In this document: piece after piece, positions 25,476 to 31,906 of the stretch
How positions within the stretch are numbered: the stretch's first letter is position 1
Layout of the letters: each line of letters starts with the position of its first letter
Source: a virus
Strand: one strand, 5' to 3'
Length of the DNA stretch: 36,667 nucleotides
IMG/VR virus record: IMGVR_UViG_3300036830_000285
Coordinates: 1-36,667 of that record
The notes under the pieces: model-generated
The model's input: only the letters and a program-made list of their open reading frames with translations
Told to the model about the DNA's origin: nothing
Database searches by the model: none
Position numbers and translations under genes: made by a program

Positions 25476-26578
25476 TGGAGTGGTATACTCTTGACGATGC
25501 TCTTCGCCGTGATCAGGTCATCGAGGAGTACAACTCGTTCATCTGGACTGAACGATATTCGGCGTGGGGAGACTTTCAGATAATCGCGCCTTACAGCGTG
25601 GACTGCAAGATGCTCCTTGCGCCGAAGACAATGATGGCAATGCAAGGGTCATACCGTATCATGATAATTGACACTGTGTCTGACGATACTGATGAGAATG
25701 GCGAAAGACTTCTCACAGTTACGGGTAAATCGGTCGAAGATCTTCTCGACGACCGTGTTGCCATGCCTGCCCTTGCAGACACCACGACCACTCCAAACTG
25801 GGTGATCACGGGAACTCCTGACTACGTCGCTAATTTCATGTTCCATGCTGTCTGTGTGGAAGGTGCAATCAGCGACAATGACACGATTCCGTTCTTCACA
25901 GAAGGACAGCTCATTCAGTCAGGCAATATTCCGTTCCCGACTGTGGAGATTACAGTAACCGCATCTCCTGACACGCTTTACAACTCGATCAAGAATGTGT
26001 GCGATACATACAGTCTTGGTTTCAGGCTTGTCAGGAACGGCGAGACTGGGCAGATCTACTTCGAGATTTACACGGGCAACGACCTGACCACAGGCCAGAC
26101 CCTCATGTCTCCAGTCATATTTGACCCAAACCTGCATAGTCTTCAGCAGATCAGTCAGCTTGTGTCGACTGCTCAGCTGAAGACTGTCGCTTACGTGTTC
26201 GCGTCGAACGGAGCTGTTATAGTCAATGCTCCGGGAGTCGTCTCAAGCGTCTCAGGAGCCGACAGAAGAGTTCTTCTTGTCAACTCCAGTAATGACGCTG
26301 ATGCAAGTGATGCTCTTACTTCTGCTCTCATGCAAGAAGGACTGCAAGCACTGAGAGATCAGCAAGAGATTTACAGTTTCGACGGTCAGCTTCCTCCGAC
26401 TGTTCCTTATATTTACGGGGTGGATTACAATCTCGGCGACCTCGTAGAAGAGCGTGATGAGATGGGGAACGTAAGCCTTATGCTCGTTACCGAACAGATA
26501 TTCACTTCAGATGACTCGGGTGAAAGATCATATCCGACGTTGTCACTTCAGAAGACAGTACCTAGTTCGAGCATCTAG
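25475..26578 (+). CDS. Gp37-like minor tail (tip) protein
   Basis: This 367-residue protein starts in a TGATG overlap with the Dit-like gene. Motifs are NSFIWTERYSAWGDFQI, MAMQGSYRIMIIDTV, TVTGKSVEDLLDDR, TLYNSIKNVCDTYSLGFRL and IYGVDYNLGDLVEERDEMGN. These match the ReqiPepy6 Gp37-like tail family, which resembles the N-terminal part of Tal/gp27-type hub proteins. It is the last virion tail gene of this cluster. No peptidase or lysozyme domain is fused. Confidence 0.78.
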   Translation: MEWYTLDDALRRDQVIEEYNSFIWTERYSAWGDFQIIAPYSVDCKMLLAPKTMMAMQGSYRIMIIDTVSDDTDENGERLLTVTGKSVEDLLDDRVAMPALADTTTTPNWVITGTPDYVANFMFHAVCVEGAISDNDTIPFFTEGQLIQSGNIPFPTVEITVTASPDTLYNSIKNVCDTYSLGFRLVRNGETGQIYFEIYTGNDLTTGQTLMSPVIFDPNLHSLQQISQLVSTAQLKTVAYVFASNGAVIVNAPGVVSSVSGADRRVLLVNSSNDADASDALTSALMQEGLQALRDQQEIYSFDGQLPPTVPYIYGVDYNLGDLVEERDEMGNVSLMLVTEQIFTSDDSGERSYPTLSLQKTVPSSSI

Positions 26579-26594
26579 CAGAAGGCGGGGAGAG

Positions 26595-27005
26595 GTGAAA
26601 TGGTTTTCGGTCCTAGGTCAGAGCTTCCGAGACATAGCTCTAACGGGGTTCGGCGCATGGATAATCTGGAAGCAAGTGTACGCTACCGAACCAAGCGGGT
26701 ACTTGGGATTGATCGGACTCGCCTGCATGGTACCGTCAGCAAGAGCCGCGATAATTTCAATACTGTCCGAGCCTGGGCCGTCCTCATCGTCGTCTCACCA
26801 TCAGCAGGAGCAGTCGTCGCTGCCTTCACCCCCAGAGGAAGATAACGGTGAGAGAACGAAGAGCTTATGTTGTCTTGTTCGGGCTTTCGGTTCTTTTGTC
26901 AGTAATCGTGGTTCTTTACCAGAATCGGCAGCTGCAAAACAACAACCACAAATTCTGTCAGATAGTGGTCGCCGCTACGCAAACAGTCGTTCCAAAACCT
27001 GCTGA
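26595..27005 (+). CDS. small membrane protein near the holin
   Basis: The likely start is GTG 26595 after AAGGCGGGGAG, giving 136 residues. An ATG at 26511 lies inside the previous gene. Residues about 10-48 form two hydrophobic segments (DIALTGFGAWIIW, YLGLIGLACMVPSARAAII), followed by a Ser/Pro/Glu-rich tail. The last 52 codons overlap the next gene in another frame and read as low-complexity. The real protein may end functionally near the acidic PPEEDNGE stretch. It is possibly a lysis-related membrane protein. The function is unknown. Confidence 0.5.
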   Translation: MKWFSVLGQSFRDIALTGFGAWIIWKQVYATEPSGYLGLIGLACMVPSARAAIISILSEPGPSSSSSHHQQEQSSLPSPPEEDNGERTKSLCCLVRAFGSFVSNRGSLPESAAAKQQPQILSDSGRRYANSRSKTC

Positions 27006-27087
27006 TCCAACAAGTAACCCAAGCAGGGAGCAAGCCTATGAGTGGTATCAGAGGTATTTGACTCTCAGATACAGTCTGGGCTGCTGA
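26848..27087 (+). CDS. single-span membrane protein, possible lysis accessory
   Basis: This 79-residue protein starts at GTG 26848 after GAGGAAG. It has a basic start (RERR), one membrane helix (YVVLFGLSVLLSVIVVLY), and an outward domain with FCQIVVAATQTVVPKPADP and a C-terminal Cys. The plan (short N-in helix plus outside domain) resembles small proteins that neighbour actinophage holins. A spanin-like role is possible but unproved. Its first 158 bases overlap the previous gene. Confidence 0.6.
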   Translation: MRERRAYVVLFGLSVLLSVIVVLYQNRQLQNNNHKFCQIVVAATQTVVPKPADPTSNPSREQAYEWYQRYLTLRYSLGC

Positions 27088-27109
27088 TCTATTTTCAGAG
27101 AGGACAAAC

Positions 27110-27436
27110 GTGACATTCAGCAACAAGATCTACAACCTTCTCAAGCCAATCGCCTTGATCTGGCTTCCTGGTGCAGCAACGCTCTACGCAGCTGTAGCAG
27201 GCATCTGGGGTCTGGGCTTTGTCGAGCAAGTCGTGGGAACAGTGTCGGCCATCGACACCTTCCTTGGTGTGGCTCTGCATCTGTCGTCTTCGTCCTACAC
27301 ACCGCCGTCAGACGGCAAGCTGGAGATCGACAAGTCTGATCCAGCCAAGGACACATATTCACTGGTGCTCTCGACGCCTGTGTCTGAGCTTCAGAGTAAA
27401 GACACAATGACGCTCAAGGTGACACCTAAGGCCTGA
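27110..27436 (+). CDS. r1t-type holin
   Basis: This 108-residue protein has GTG 27110 after AGAGAGGA. Two hydrophobic segments lie at residues about 12-32 (IALIWLPGAATLYAAVAGIW) and 37-58 (VEQVVGTVSAIDTFLGVALH), with WGLGFVEQVVGTVSAIDTFL being the hallmark of the lactococcal phage r1t holin family. It has a longer soluble tail of about 50 residues ending in a beta-like KDTMTLKVTPKA. It should release the endolysin. A promoter-like motif follows directly after its stop. Confidence 0.82.
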   Translation: MTFSNKIYNLLKPIALIWLPGAATLYAAVAGIWGLGFVEQVVGTVSAIDTFLGVALHLSSSSYTPPSDGKLEIDKSDPAKDTYSLVLSTPVSELQSKDTMTLKVTPKA

Positions 27437-27465
27437 CTCGCAGGAAAAACACGTCATATAGTGAA
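27437..27465 (+). promoter_or_regulatory. conserved promoter-like motif, copy 1
   Basis: CTCGCAGGAAAAACA (27437-27451), five bases, then TATAGT (27457-27462) and GAA. The same layout occurs at 27881 and 29115. TGACTC at 27434-27439, 17 bases before the -10, could be a weak -35. It would drive the gene at 27486. Confidence 0.65.
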
Positions 27466-27485
27466 AGTCAACAGAGAGGACTGAC

Positions 27486-27788
27486 GTGTTTAGCCGAAAG
27501 ACTGAGGACGAAACTCATCCCCTCGACGAGACCATTAGTACCCTTATCTCTGAGTTCGCAGGACTCGAGACCGGTTCCGCAGAGCAGAATGGCTGCGCCG
27601 ACACAATCAAGACTCTTATGGAAGCCCGTACTGCCGATGAAGCAGCACGAACGAGGCCAACCATGAGTCCTGACATGATCGTCAGCGCTGCAGCAAGTCT
27701 GCTTGGAATCGCTCTCATCCTGGGATTCGAGAAGGCGAATGTGATCACGTCGAAGTCACTGAGCTTCGTTCCGAAGATCAAGCCGTAA
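27486..27788 (+). CDS. conserved phage membrane protein
   Basis: This 100-residue protein has GTG 27486 after GAGAGGA. Residues 1-55 are soluble and helical (FSRKTEDETHPLDETISTL). A membrane helix is at about 65-82 (MIVSAAASLLGIALILGF) and the end is FEKANVITSKSLSFVPKIK. This belongs to a common actinophage small-protein family of unknown function, often near lysis genes. It is bracketed by the promoter-like motif upstream and a hairpin terminator downstream, so it is a one-gene unit. Confidence 0.7.
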   Translation: MFSRKTEDETHPLDETISTLISEFAGLETGSAEQNGCADTIKTLMEARTADEAARTRPTMSPDMIVSAAASLLGIALILGFEKANVITSKSLSFVPKIKP

Positions 27789-27821
27789 CACTTCTGACAA
27801 TCAGATGACCGACGACTGGGC

Positions 27822-27856
27822 CCCCGTGCAGCACTTCCCCGCTGCATGGGGTTTCA
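27822..27856 (+). terminator. rho-independent terminator-like hairpin
   Basis: CCCCGTGCAGC (27822-27832) pairs with GCTGCATGGGG (27841-27851), one G-T pair, around an eight-base loop, followed by TTTCAGTTT. It ends the unit of the gene at 27486. Confidence 0.75.
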
Positions 27857-27880
27857 GTTTACATAGCCTCTCAACTTTTC

Positions 27881-27909
27881 CTCGCAGGAATTACAAGCCC
27901 TATAATGAA
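27881..27909 (+). promoter_or_regulatory. conserved promoter-like motif, copy 2
   Basis: CTCGCAGGAATTACA (27881-27895), five bases, TATAAT (27901-27906) then GAA. It is directly downstream of the terminator and 33 bases before the ATG at 27939. The -35 region (TTCCTC) is far from TTGACA, so recognition may depend on the conserved block. Confidence 0.72.
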
Positions 27910-27938
27910 CCCGATCACCGTGTTTTAGGAGAGGCATC

Positions 27939-28118
27939 ATGACCGAAACCAAGACCGATGTCGAAGAGACCACTAGCGTATCCACCAAGCGCCAGGTCAC
28001 TGCTGTCGTCGCATCGACCGCCGTTACCGTCGTGCTGGGTGTTGTCGCCAACGCTCTCATCGCCAAGGTCGCAACCCGCGTCCACGAAGTCATCATCCCG
28101 AAGAACGATTCGGAATAG
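27939..28118 (+). CDS. 59-residue single-span membrane protein
   Basis: This 59-residue protein has ATG 27939 after AGGAGAGG. It is acidic and polar at the N-terminus (TETKTDVEETTSVSTKRQ), has one hydrophobic helix (AVVASTAVTVVLGVVANALI), then KVATRVHEVIIPKNDSE. It has its own promoter-like motif and a terminator hairpin after it. Codon use and the clean ribosome site support expression. The function is unknown. Confidence 0.72.
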   Translation: MTETKTDVEETTSVSTKRQVTAVVASTAVTVVLGVVANALIAKVATRVHEVIIPKNDSE

Positions 28119-28140
28119 CCCCTTAACCGGGGGAGCCACT

Positions 28141-28169
28141 GAGCCCTGTAACAAGGGCTCAAGCTTTTT
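28141..28169 (+). terminator. rho-independent terminator
   Basis: GAGCCCT (28141-28147) pairs exactly with AGGGCTC (28154-28160), six-base loop, then AAGC and TTTTT. A weaker CCCC/GGGG hairpin lies just before (28120-28133). It sits only 15 bases before the next start codon, so it may also attenuate the gene at 28184. Confidence 0.8.
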
Positions 28170-28183
28170 CAGAGAGGAAAACC

Positions 28184-28966
28184 ATGACCATGCCAATTTG
28201 GCTGCGCCGTGCAGGCCAGTCCATGAACCAGAGCTCCCCCACAATTCTGTCGGGTCTTGCGGTTGGCGGAGTTATCGCTACTGCAATTCTTGCAGCCAAG
28301 GCCACTCCCAAGGCCATCGAGAAGATCCAGGAAGCCCGCAGCAAGTGGGTTGGCTCGGATGCCTGGGTCGAGGGAGAGAAGTTCCCGGCCACAGAAAAAG
28401 TGAAGGCATGCTGGAAGGTCTATATTCCGGCTGCGATCACAGGCACCGCTACGGTCGGCTGCATTATCGGCGCAAACCAGGTCGGCATGAGGCGGAATGC
28501 TGCCCTTGTCGGAGCCTACACGCTGGCCGATACTGCCTTCCGTGAGTACAAGCAGGAAGTTCTCGAGCAGCTGGGAGTCACCAAAGAGCGGAAAGTCACC
28601 GACGCCGTCGCCAAGCAGGCCATAGATGATCACCCTGTGAGTAGCACGCAGGTGATCATTACGAAGGGCGGTGAGAACCTTTGCTACGACTCCCTAACCG
28701 GGAGGTACTTCAAAAGTGACATCGAAACCATTCGCCAGGCTGAGAACGAAATCAACCGCCGAATTGTCGGCGGCGATATGTACGCAAGCCAGAACGAGTT
28801 CTATGGCCTTCTCGGCCTGGCTAATGTCATTGTTGGCGACGAACTGGGATGGAACCTCGAGAACTTCATCGAGCTCATCTTCACCTCACATCTGGCCGAC
28901 GATGGGCAACCCTGCCTTGCCGTGGGGTATGCGCGTCTTCCAAGGCGTGATTACGGCAAGTTCTAG
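28184..28966 (+). CDS. DUF6353-like membrane protein
   Basis: This 260-residue protein has ATG after AGAGGAAAA. Two hydrophobic segments: residues about 19-38 (PTILSGLAVGGVIATAILAA) and about 80-101 (YIPAAITGTATVGCIIGA). Between them is a charged helix (KATPKAIEKIQEARSKW). The C-terminal half is soluble (RRNAALVGAYTLADTAFREYK, later YASQNEFYGLLGLANVIVGDELGWN). It is paralogous to the gene at 31907. The family is frequent in actinophages and of unknown function. Inference: an inner-membrane protein made during infection. Confidence 0.7.
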   Translation: MTMPIWLRRAGQSMNQSSPTILSGLAVGGVIATAILAAKATPKAIEKIQEARSKWVGSDAWVEGEKFPATEKVKACWKVYIPAAITGTATVGCIIGANQVGMRRNAALVGAYTLADTAFREYKQEVLEQLGVTKERKVTDAVAKQAIDDHPVSSTQVIITKGGENLCYDSLTGRYFKSDIETIRQAENEINRRIVGGDMYASQNEFYGLLGLANVIVGDELGWNLENFIELIFTSHLADDGQPCLAVGYARLPRRDYGKF

Positions 28967-29183
28967 CTGGATCAGGAAACTCTTCCCGCATCTCGGTCAC
29001 TTCCTGTTCTGGGTCATGTGGCCATATGTCGTATCAAGAACGACGCGTCTTGCCTGTTTCCAGTTCACGGGCAAGATGATGCCTAAATCCGATGTAGTTC
29101 AGATGAGGAAGGAGCTCGCAGGAATTACACGGACTATAATGAACCCCGATTCGCCATCAGGCGAGTCTAAGATCACGAGATAA
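28929..29183 (+). CDS. small basic protein with a hydrophobic segment
   Basis: Reading from ATG 28929 gives 84 residues; the frame is open further upstream but that part is a shadow of the previous gene. It has basic residues and a hydrophobic stretch (LGHFLFWVMWPYVV), then a soluble tail with VVQMRKELAGITRTIMNPDS. The ribosome site is weak and 38 bases overlap the gene before. The promoter-like motif copy 3 lies inside its 3' end. It is plausible as a phage small membrane protein but not certain. Confidence 0.5.
   Translation: MRVFQGVITASSSWIRKLFPHLGHFLFWVMWPYVVSRTTRLACFQFTGKMMPKSDVVQMRKELAGITRTIMNPDSPSGESKITR
29115..29143 (+). promoter_or_regulatory. conserved promoter-like motif, copy 3
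   Basis: CTCGCAGGAATTACA (29115-29129), five bases, TATAAT (29135-29140), GAA. It matches copy 2 at all 15 bases of the block and the -10. It lies in the end of the gene at 28929 and 97 bases before the ATG at 29237. Confidence 0.7.
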
Positions 29184-29211
29184 TACACAAAACTCGTGGT
29201 CTGATCTTTTT
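29147..29211 (+). ncRNA. candidate 65-base small RNA or attenuated leader
   Basis: A transcript starting seven bases after the copy 3 -10 would begin at about 29147. It contains a hairpin GATTCGCC (29148-29155) with GGCGAGTC (29160-29167), loop ATCA. A terminator-like stem follows: CACGAG (29174-29179) with CTCGTG (29193-29198), extended by AGATC/GATCT across a bulge, and TTTTT at 29207-29211. Either this is a discrete small RNA or an attenuator for the gene at 29237. It overlaps the end of the gene at 28929. Confidence 0.45.
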
Positions 29212-29236
29212 CGAGTACCACTACAAGGAGATATTC

Positions 29237-29587
29237 ATGGCAGAGGATACCGTAGCTGCACCGAGCCCAGCTGTTATGAGCCCGGCCGCAGCCAGGCGCG
29301 CCAGGAAGCCCACTGAGATAGAACGCTTTATCGAGAGGGCTAAGGCGATGGTTGTTAAGAACTACAACGACCACAGAGATGTCGTCAAGTCGCCGGAACT
29401 GACGAGTGACATGATTCACATCGTTTGGTACTCGAAGATTCTCGGGAACTGGAAGGCCATCATCGGGTCGAACGTCGTTCGTGGCATCCTCTGGGAAGTG
29501 ACCTATAACGGTCACAAAGAAGAGTTCTACATGGACGTATACAAGAAGCTCAATAACTTCAAGATTCCCGCGGGAGGAACCGAATGA
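29237..29587 (+). CDS. DUF6275-like conserved phage protein
   Basis: This 116-residue protein has ATG after AAGGAG. The first 30 residues are Ala/Pro-rich. The rest shows IERFIERAKAMVVKNYNDH, MIHIVWYSKILGNWKAII and GILWEVTYNGHKEEFYMDVYKKLNN, the DUF6275 pattern shared by many Gram-positive phages. The function is not known. ATGA overlap with the next gene suggests joint translation. It could act with the chaperone-like gene that follows. Confidence 0.72.
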   Translation: MAEDTVAAPSPAVMSPAAARRARKPTEIERFIERAKAMVVKNYNDHRDVVKSPELTSDMIHIVWYSKILGNWKAIIGSNVVRGILWEVTYNGHKEEFYMDVYKKLNNFKIPAGGTE

Positions 29588-30258
29588 TCAGGAAGGAAAT
29601 CACGTTCGAGAACTACGATGGTGAGGAGGTGACTGAGGAGCATTATTTCCATCTCAGCAAGTCTGAGCTGATCGACATGGAGCTGGCAGAAGAAGGTGGT
29701 CTGTCGGGCAAGCTGACGACCATCACCCAGACCGGAGACGGAAAGCAGATCCTTGAAGCCTTCAGGAACATCATCGGGAAGGCCTACGGGATCAGGGAGA
29801 GCGGCAGCAAGTTCAGGAAGTCAGAGGAAATTTCTCAGGATTTCCTCGATTCGCTGGCATTCGATGCGCTCTTCAGTGAGTTCCTCGTCGACCCGAACTC
29901 TGCCGCGGCCTTCATAAACGGCGTGGTTCCCAAGGACCTGGCAAGTGAGCCCGAGGTCATCCAAGCCGCTGTGGCTGCGGGTATTCCGGATCCTCACAAG
30001 CTGGACAAGTCTGGTCCTTGGCCGGGAAGGACGATTCAGGACGTGAATCTCGATAACGCTTCTATCGGTGTTGGGCCTACTCAGGCCGAACAGGACAAGA
30101 TGACTGGCCTGAAGGAGCCGCGGCTCAAGAACGGCGAACTCGTGGCGTGGGCCTACAGACACCCAACTGACACTGAGCTCACCGCCATGACCAAGCAGCA
30201 GCTTCTGGACGCTATGCGCCGTCGGAGTTCTGGGTGGGAGATGAAGATCCCGGACTGA
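29584..30258 (+). CDS. tail assembly chaperone-like conserved phage protein
   Basis: This 224-residue protein starts in an ATGA overlap. Residues 1-115 (FENYDGEEVTEEHYFHLSKSELIDMELAEEGGL, IIGKAYGIRE, FLDSLAFDALFSEFLVDP and AAAFINGVVPKDL) match a family often called tail assembly chaperone in Gram-positive phages. Residues about 125-224 are an added, less conserved tail. A second chaperone-like gene exists at 14320. This one lies 3.7 kb after the last tail tip gene, so the role is open. Confidence 0.6.
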   Translation: MIRKEITFENYDGEEVTEEHYFHLSKSELIDMELAEEGGLSGKLTTITQTGDGKQILEAFRNIIGKAYGIRESGSKFRKSEEISQDFLDSLAFDALFSEFLVDPNSAAAFINGVVPKDLASEPEVIQAAVAAGIPDPHKLDKSGPWPGRTIQDVNLDNASIGVGPTQAEQDKMTGLKEPRLKNGELVAWAYRHPTDTELTAMTKQQLLDAMRRRSSGWEMKIPD

Positions 30259-30317
30259 CGTTCATTTCTGGAGGGGCTCTGGACTAGATCTGCCGGTCCT
30301 CGGGCTTAAACGACAAT
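30259..30317 (+). repeat. repeated intergenic element, copy A
   Basis: Directly after a TGA stop: a TTCATTT start, GAGGGG, then CCGGTCCTCGGG (30293-30304), CTTA and AACGACAAT (ending 30317). The element recurs at 31799-31860. GGAC can pair with GTCC and GAG with CTC, forming a hairpin. The gap to the ATG at 30395 also holds TGGGC/GCCCA (30337-30355) around a run of seven C's. No ORF is seen in the 136-base gap. Confidence 0.6.
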
Positions 30318-30394
30318 AAAGAGCCGGGCGTTTTCTTGGGCATCCCCCCCGCCCAGCGTCAGGTCATGCGCCCCCATCTATCTTAAGGAATACT

Positions 30395-31039
30395 ATGAGC
30401 GAAATGGATGTCGATATTGGCAGCGGCCGCCAGAGCAAGGTCCGCGTGGATTATCCGGCTAACTCGAAGAGAGCCAAGATCCCGCCGCCGGAGAAAGTCC
30501 GTCCTGAGAAGGTCATCGAAGGAGAAGCGGTCAGGCGGAAGAGAGGCATTATTGAGCGCATGTCTCAGACTTTCTTCAGCGAAGACTCACACACTGTGGT
30601 CAGTTATGTCGTCATGGAAGTCCTGGTTCCCGCGGCCAAGAACATGGTTTCGGATGCGGTCAGCCAGGGCATCGAGAGAATTCTGTTCGGCGACTCAAGG
30701 CCTCGTCAGTCAGCCAGCAGGCCCGGCTACACGAACTACAGCCGGCTGGGTCAGCAGATGGAGCGACGTCGTGAAATGTCCAGGCAGGACAGGGCAATTC
30801 ACAACTTCAACGACATCATCCTTGACAGCCGGGGAGAGGCTGAGGATGTTCTTGACCGGCTCAGGGATCTGATCAGCCAGTACGAAGTGGCTACCGTGTC
30901 GGATCTCTATGACCTCGTCGGGCTGACTGGCGAGTTCACTGACGACAAGTGGGGCTGGTACGATCTCCGGTCGGCCAGTGTGAGGGCAATCCGCGGTGGT
31001 TATCTCCTGAATCTTCCGCGGACTCAGCCCATTACTTAG
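30395..31039 (+). CDS. conserved actinophage protein of unknown function
   Basis: This 214-residue protein has ATG after AAGGAA. The basic, Pro-rich start (residues 1-50) is followed by MEVLVPAAKNMVSDAVSQGIERILFGD, a Ser/Arg-rich linker, then RAIHNFNDIILDSRGEAEDVLDRL, YEVATVSDLYDLVGLTGEFTDDKWGW and YLLNLPRTQPI. This family occurs in many actinophage genomes and is likely a helical soluble protein. No enzymatic motif is visible. It is followed at three bases by the short gene at 31042. Confidence 0.75.
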   Translation: MSEMDVDIGSGRQSKVRVDYPANSKRAKIPPPEKVRPEKVIEGEAVRRKRGIIERMSQTFFSEDSHTVVSYVVMEVLVPAAKNMVSDAVSQGIERILFGDSRPRQSASRPGYTNYSRLGQQMERRREMSRQDRAIHNFNDIILDSRGEAEDVLDRLRDLISQYEVATVSDLYDLVGLTGEFTDDKWGWYDLRSASVRAIRGGYLLNLPRTQPIT

Positions 31040-31041
31040 CC

Positions 31042-31173
31042 ATGAGCATCGAGCAGATGCGGGACACAGTTATCAGTGCTTATCCAGGAAGCCCAAAATG
31101 GAAAGCACGTGTCTTGCGTATGACCGACGCACAAGTGTTCGTCATCTATCAGAGAATCACAAACAAGAAGTAG
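31042..31173 (+). CDS. 43-residue conserved small protein
   Basis: The start is ATG 31042, just after the TAG of the previous gene (probably coupled). It reads MSIEQMRDTVISAYPG, then WKARVLRMTDAQVFVIYQR, ending NKK. Such helical proteins accompany the gene family at 30395 in actinophages. An ORF starting at 30949 in the same frame has no sense upstream of this point. Confidence 0.65.
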   Translation: MSIEQMRDTVISAYPGSPKWKARVLRMTDAQVFVIYQRITNKK

Positions 31174-31204
31174 TACTCGAGTAACCACGAAAGAAGGAAT
31201 TCAA

Positions 31205-31798
31205 ATGATAAACAAGAAGCGCGTCGCCGGTCTGCTCGTTCTCTTCGCAGGTCTCGTCATGATCCTGAGCTCGTGTGGCGGAACATCGCATGTGACTGGC
31301 GTCGCCAAGCCTGTGTCCTCGTCCAGCACCTCGCCGGCTCCGGTCTCGACGCCGGTTCAGAATGGCCCTGCTCAGCTGAAGGTTGGTGAGCACGCTGACA
31401 TCGGCGACAACCAGAACAACCAGGAAGGAACCGTCTCGGTCGACAAGGTGATCGTGACTCAGCGTCCTGCCGACTCTGAGTTCGGCGAGCCGCCGGCCAA
31501 CGGCTGGTATGTCATCGTTCATGTCACTGCGGCGGCTGATTCTGCCTACATGGACGGATTCAACGTCAACACGTTCGATTTCAGTGACGTCATGAACGGC
31601 GGCCGGGTGTTCTCGACTGACACCGGCAACTCGTTCGAGGCCCTGAACTCGGCGCAGGAGAACGAGGACATCACAGCCACGCTCGGCGCCGGTCAGTCGT
31701 CTTCTGGATGGCTGGCGTTCGACGTTCCCCGTCCGCACGGCCAGATCGTGTACGCCCCGAACTTCGACGGGCAGCCGATCGCAGCCTGGTCTTACTGA
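31205..31798 (+). CDS. secreted lipoprotein with DUF4352-like domain
   Basis: This 197-residue protein has ATG after GAAAGAAGGA. It has a basic start (INKKR), a hydrophobic core (VAGLLVLFAGLVMIL) and lipobox LSSCGG with Cys24, a lipoprotein signal. A Ser/Pro-rich linker follows (residues about 35-53), then a beta-sandwich of about 140 residues with the DUF4352-like pattern (VGEHADIGD, VVIVHVTAAADSAYM, SGWLAFDVP). It would be anchored to the outer leaflet of the host membrane. Phage lipoproteins can block superinfection, which is a possible role. Third positions look GC-richer than the flanks. Confidence 0.75.
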   Translation: MINKKRVAGLLVLFAGLVMILSSCGGTSHVTGVAKPVSSSSTSPAPVSTPVQNGPAQLKVGEHADIGDNQNNQEGTVSVDKVIVTQRPADSEFGEPPANGWYVIVHVTAAADSAYMDGFNVNTFDFSDVMNGGRVFSTDTGNSFEALNSAQENEDITATLGAGQSSSGWLAFDVPRPHGQIVYAPNFDGQPIAAWSY

Positions 31799-31860
31799 CC
31801 ATTCATATTTGAGGGACCCAGGCCCGACCCCTATCCGGTCCTCGGGTTATAAACGACAAT
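31799..31860 (+). repeat. repeated intergenic element, copy B
   Basis: Directly after a TGA stop: TTCATATTT, GAGGGACC (31811-31818), then CCGGTCCTCGGG (31835-31846), TTATA and AACGACAAT (31852-31860). GAG, one bulged G, GACC pairs with GGTCCTC, giving a seven-pair stem. The downstream 46 bases to the ATG at 31907 are AT-poor and show no ORF. Confidence 0.6.
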
Positions 31861-31906
31861 CCCCAATTGTGCCCTCTCACAAGTTAACCACAAGAGAGAA
31901 TGTGAC

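Noticed and set aside
26600-26845. 81-residue frame after the Gp37-like gene
   Set aside because: It overlaps the membrane protein frame from 26595, is basic and lacks a hydrophobic or conserved pattern.
28716-28928. Upstream extension of the small gene at 28929
   Set aside because: The added Ser/Ala-rich sequence is a frame shadow of the DUF6353-like gene.
30949-31041. Upstream extension of the 43-residue gene
   Set aside because: Its codons lie inside the gene at 30395 in another frame; the conserved-looking part starts at ATG 31042.
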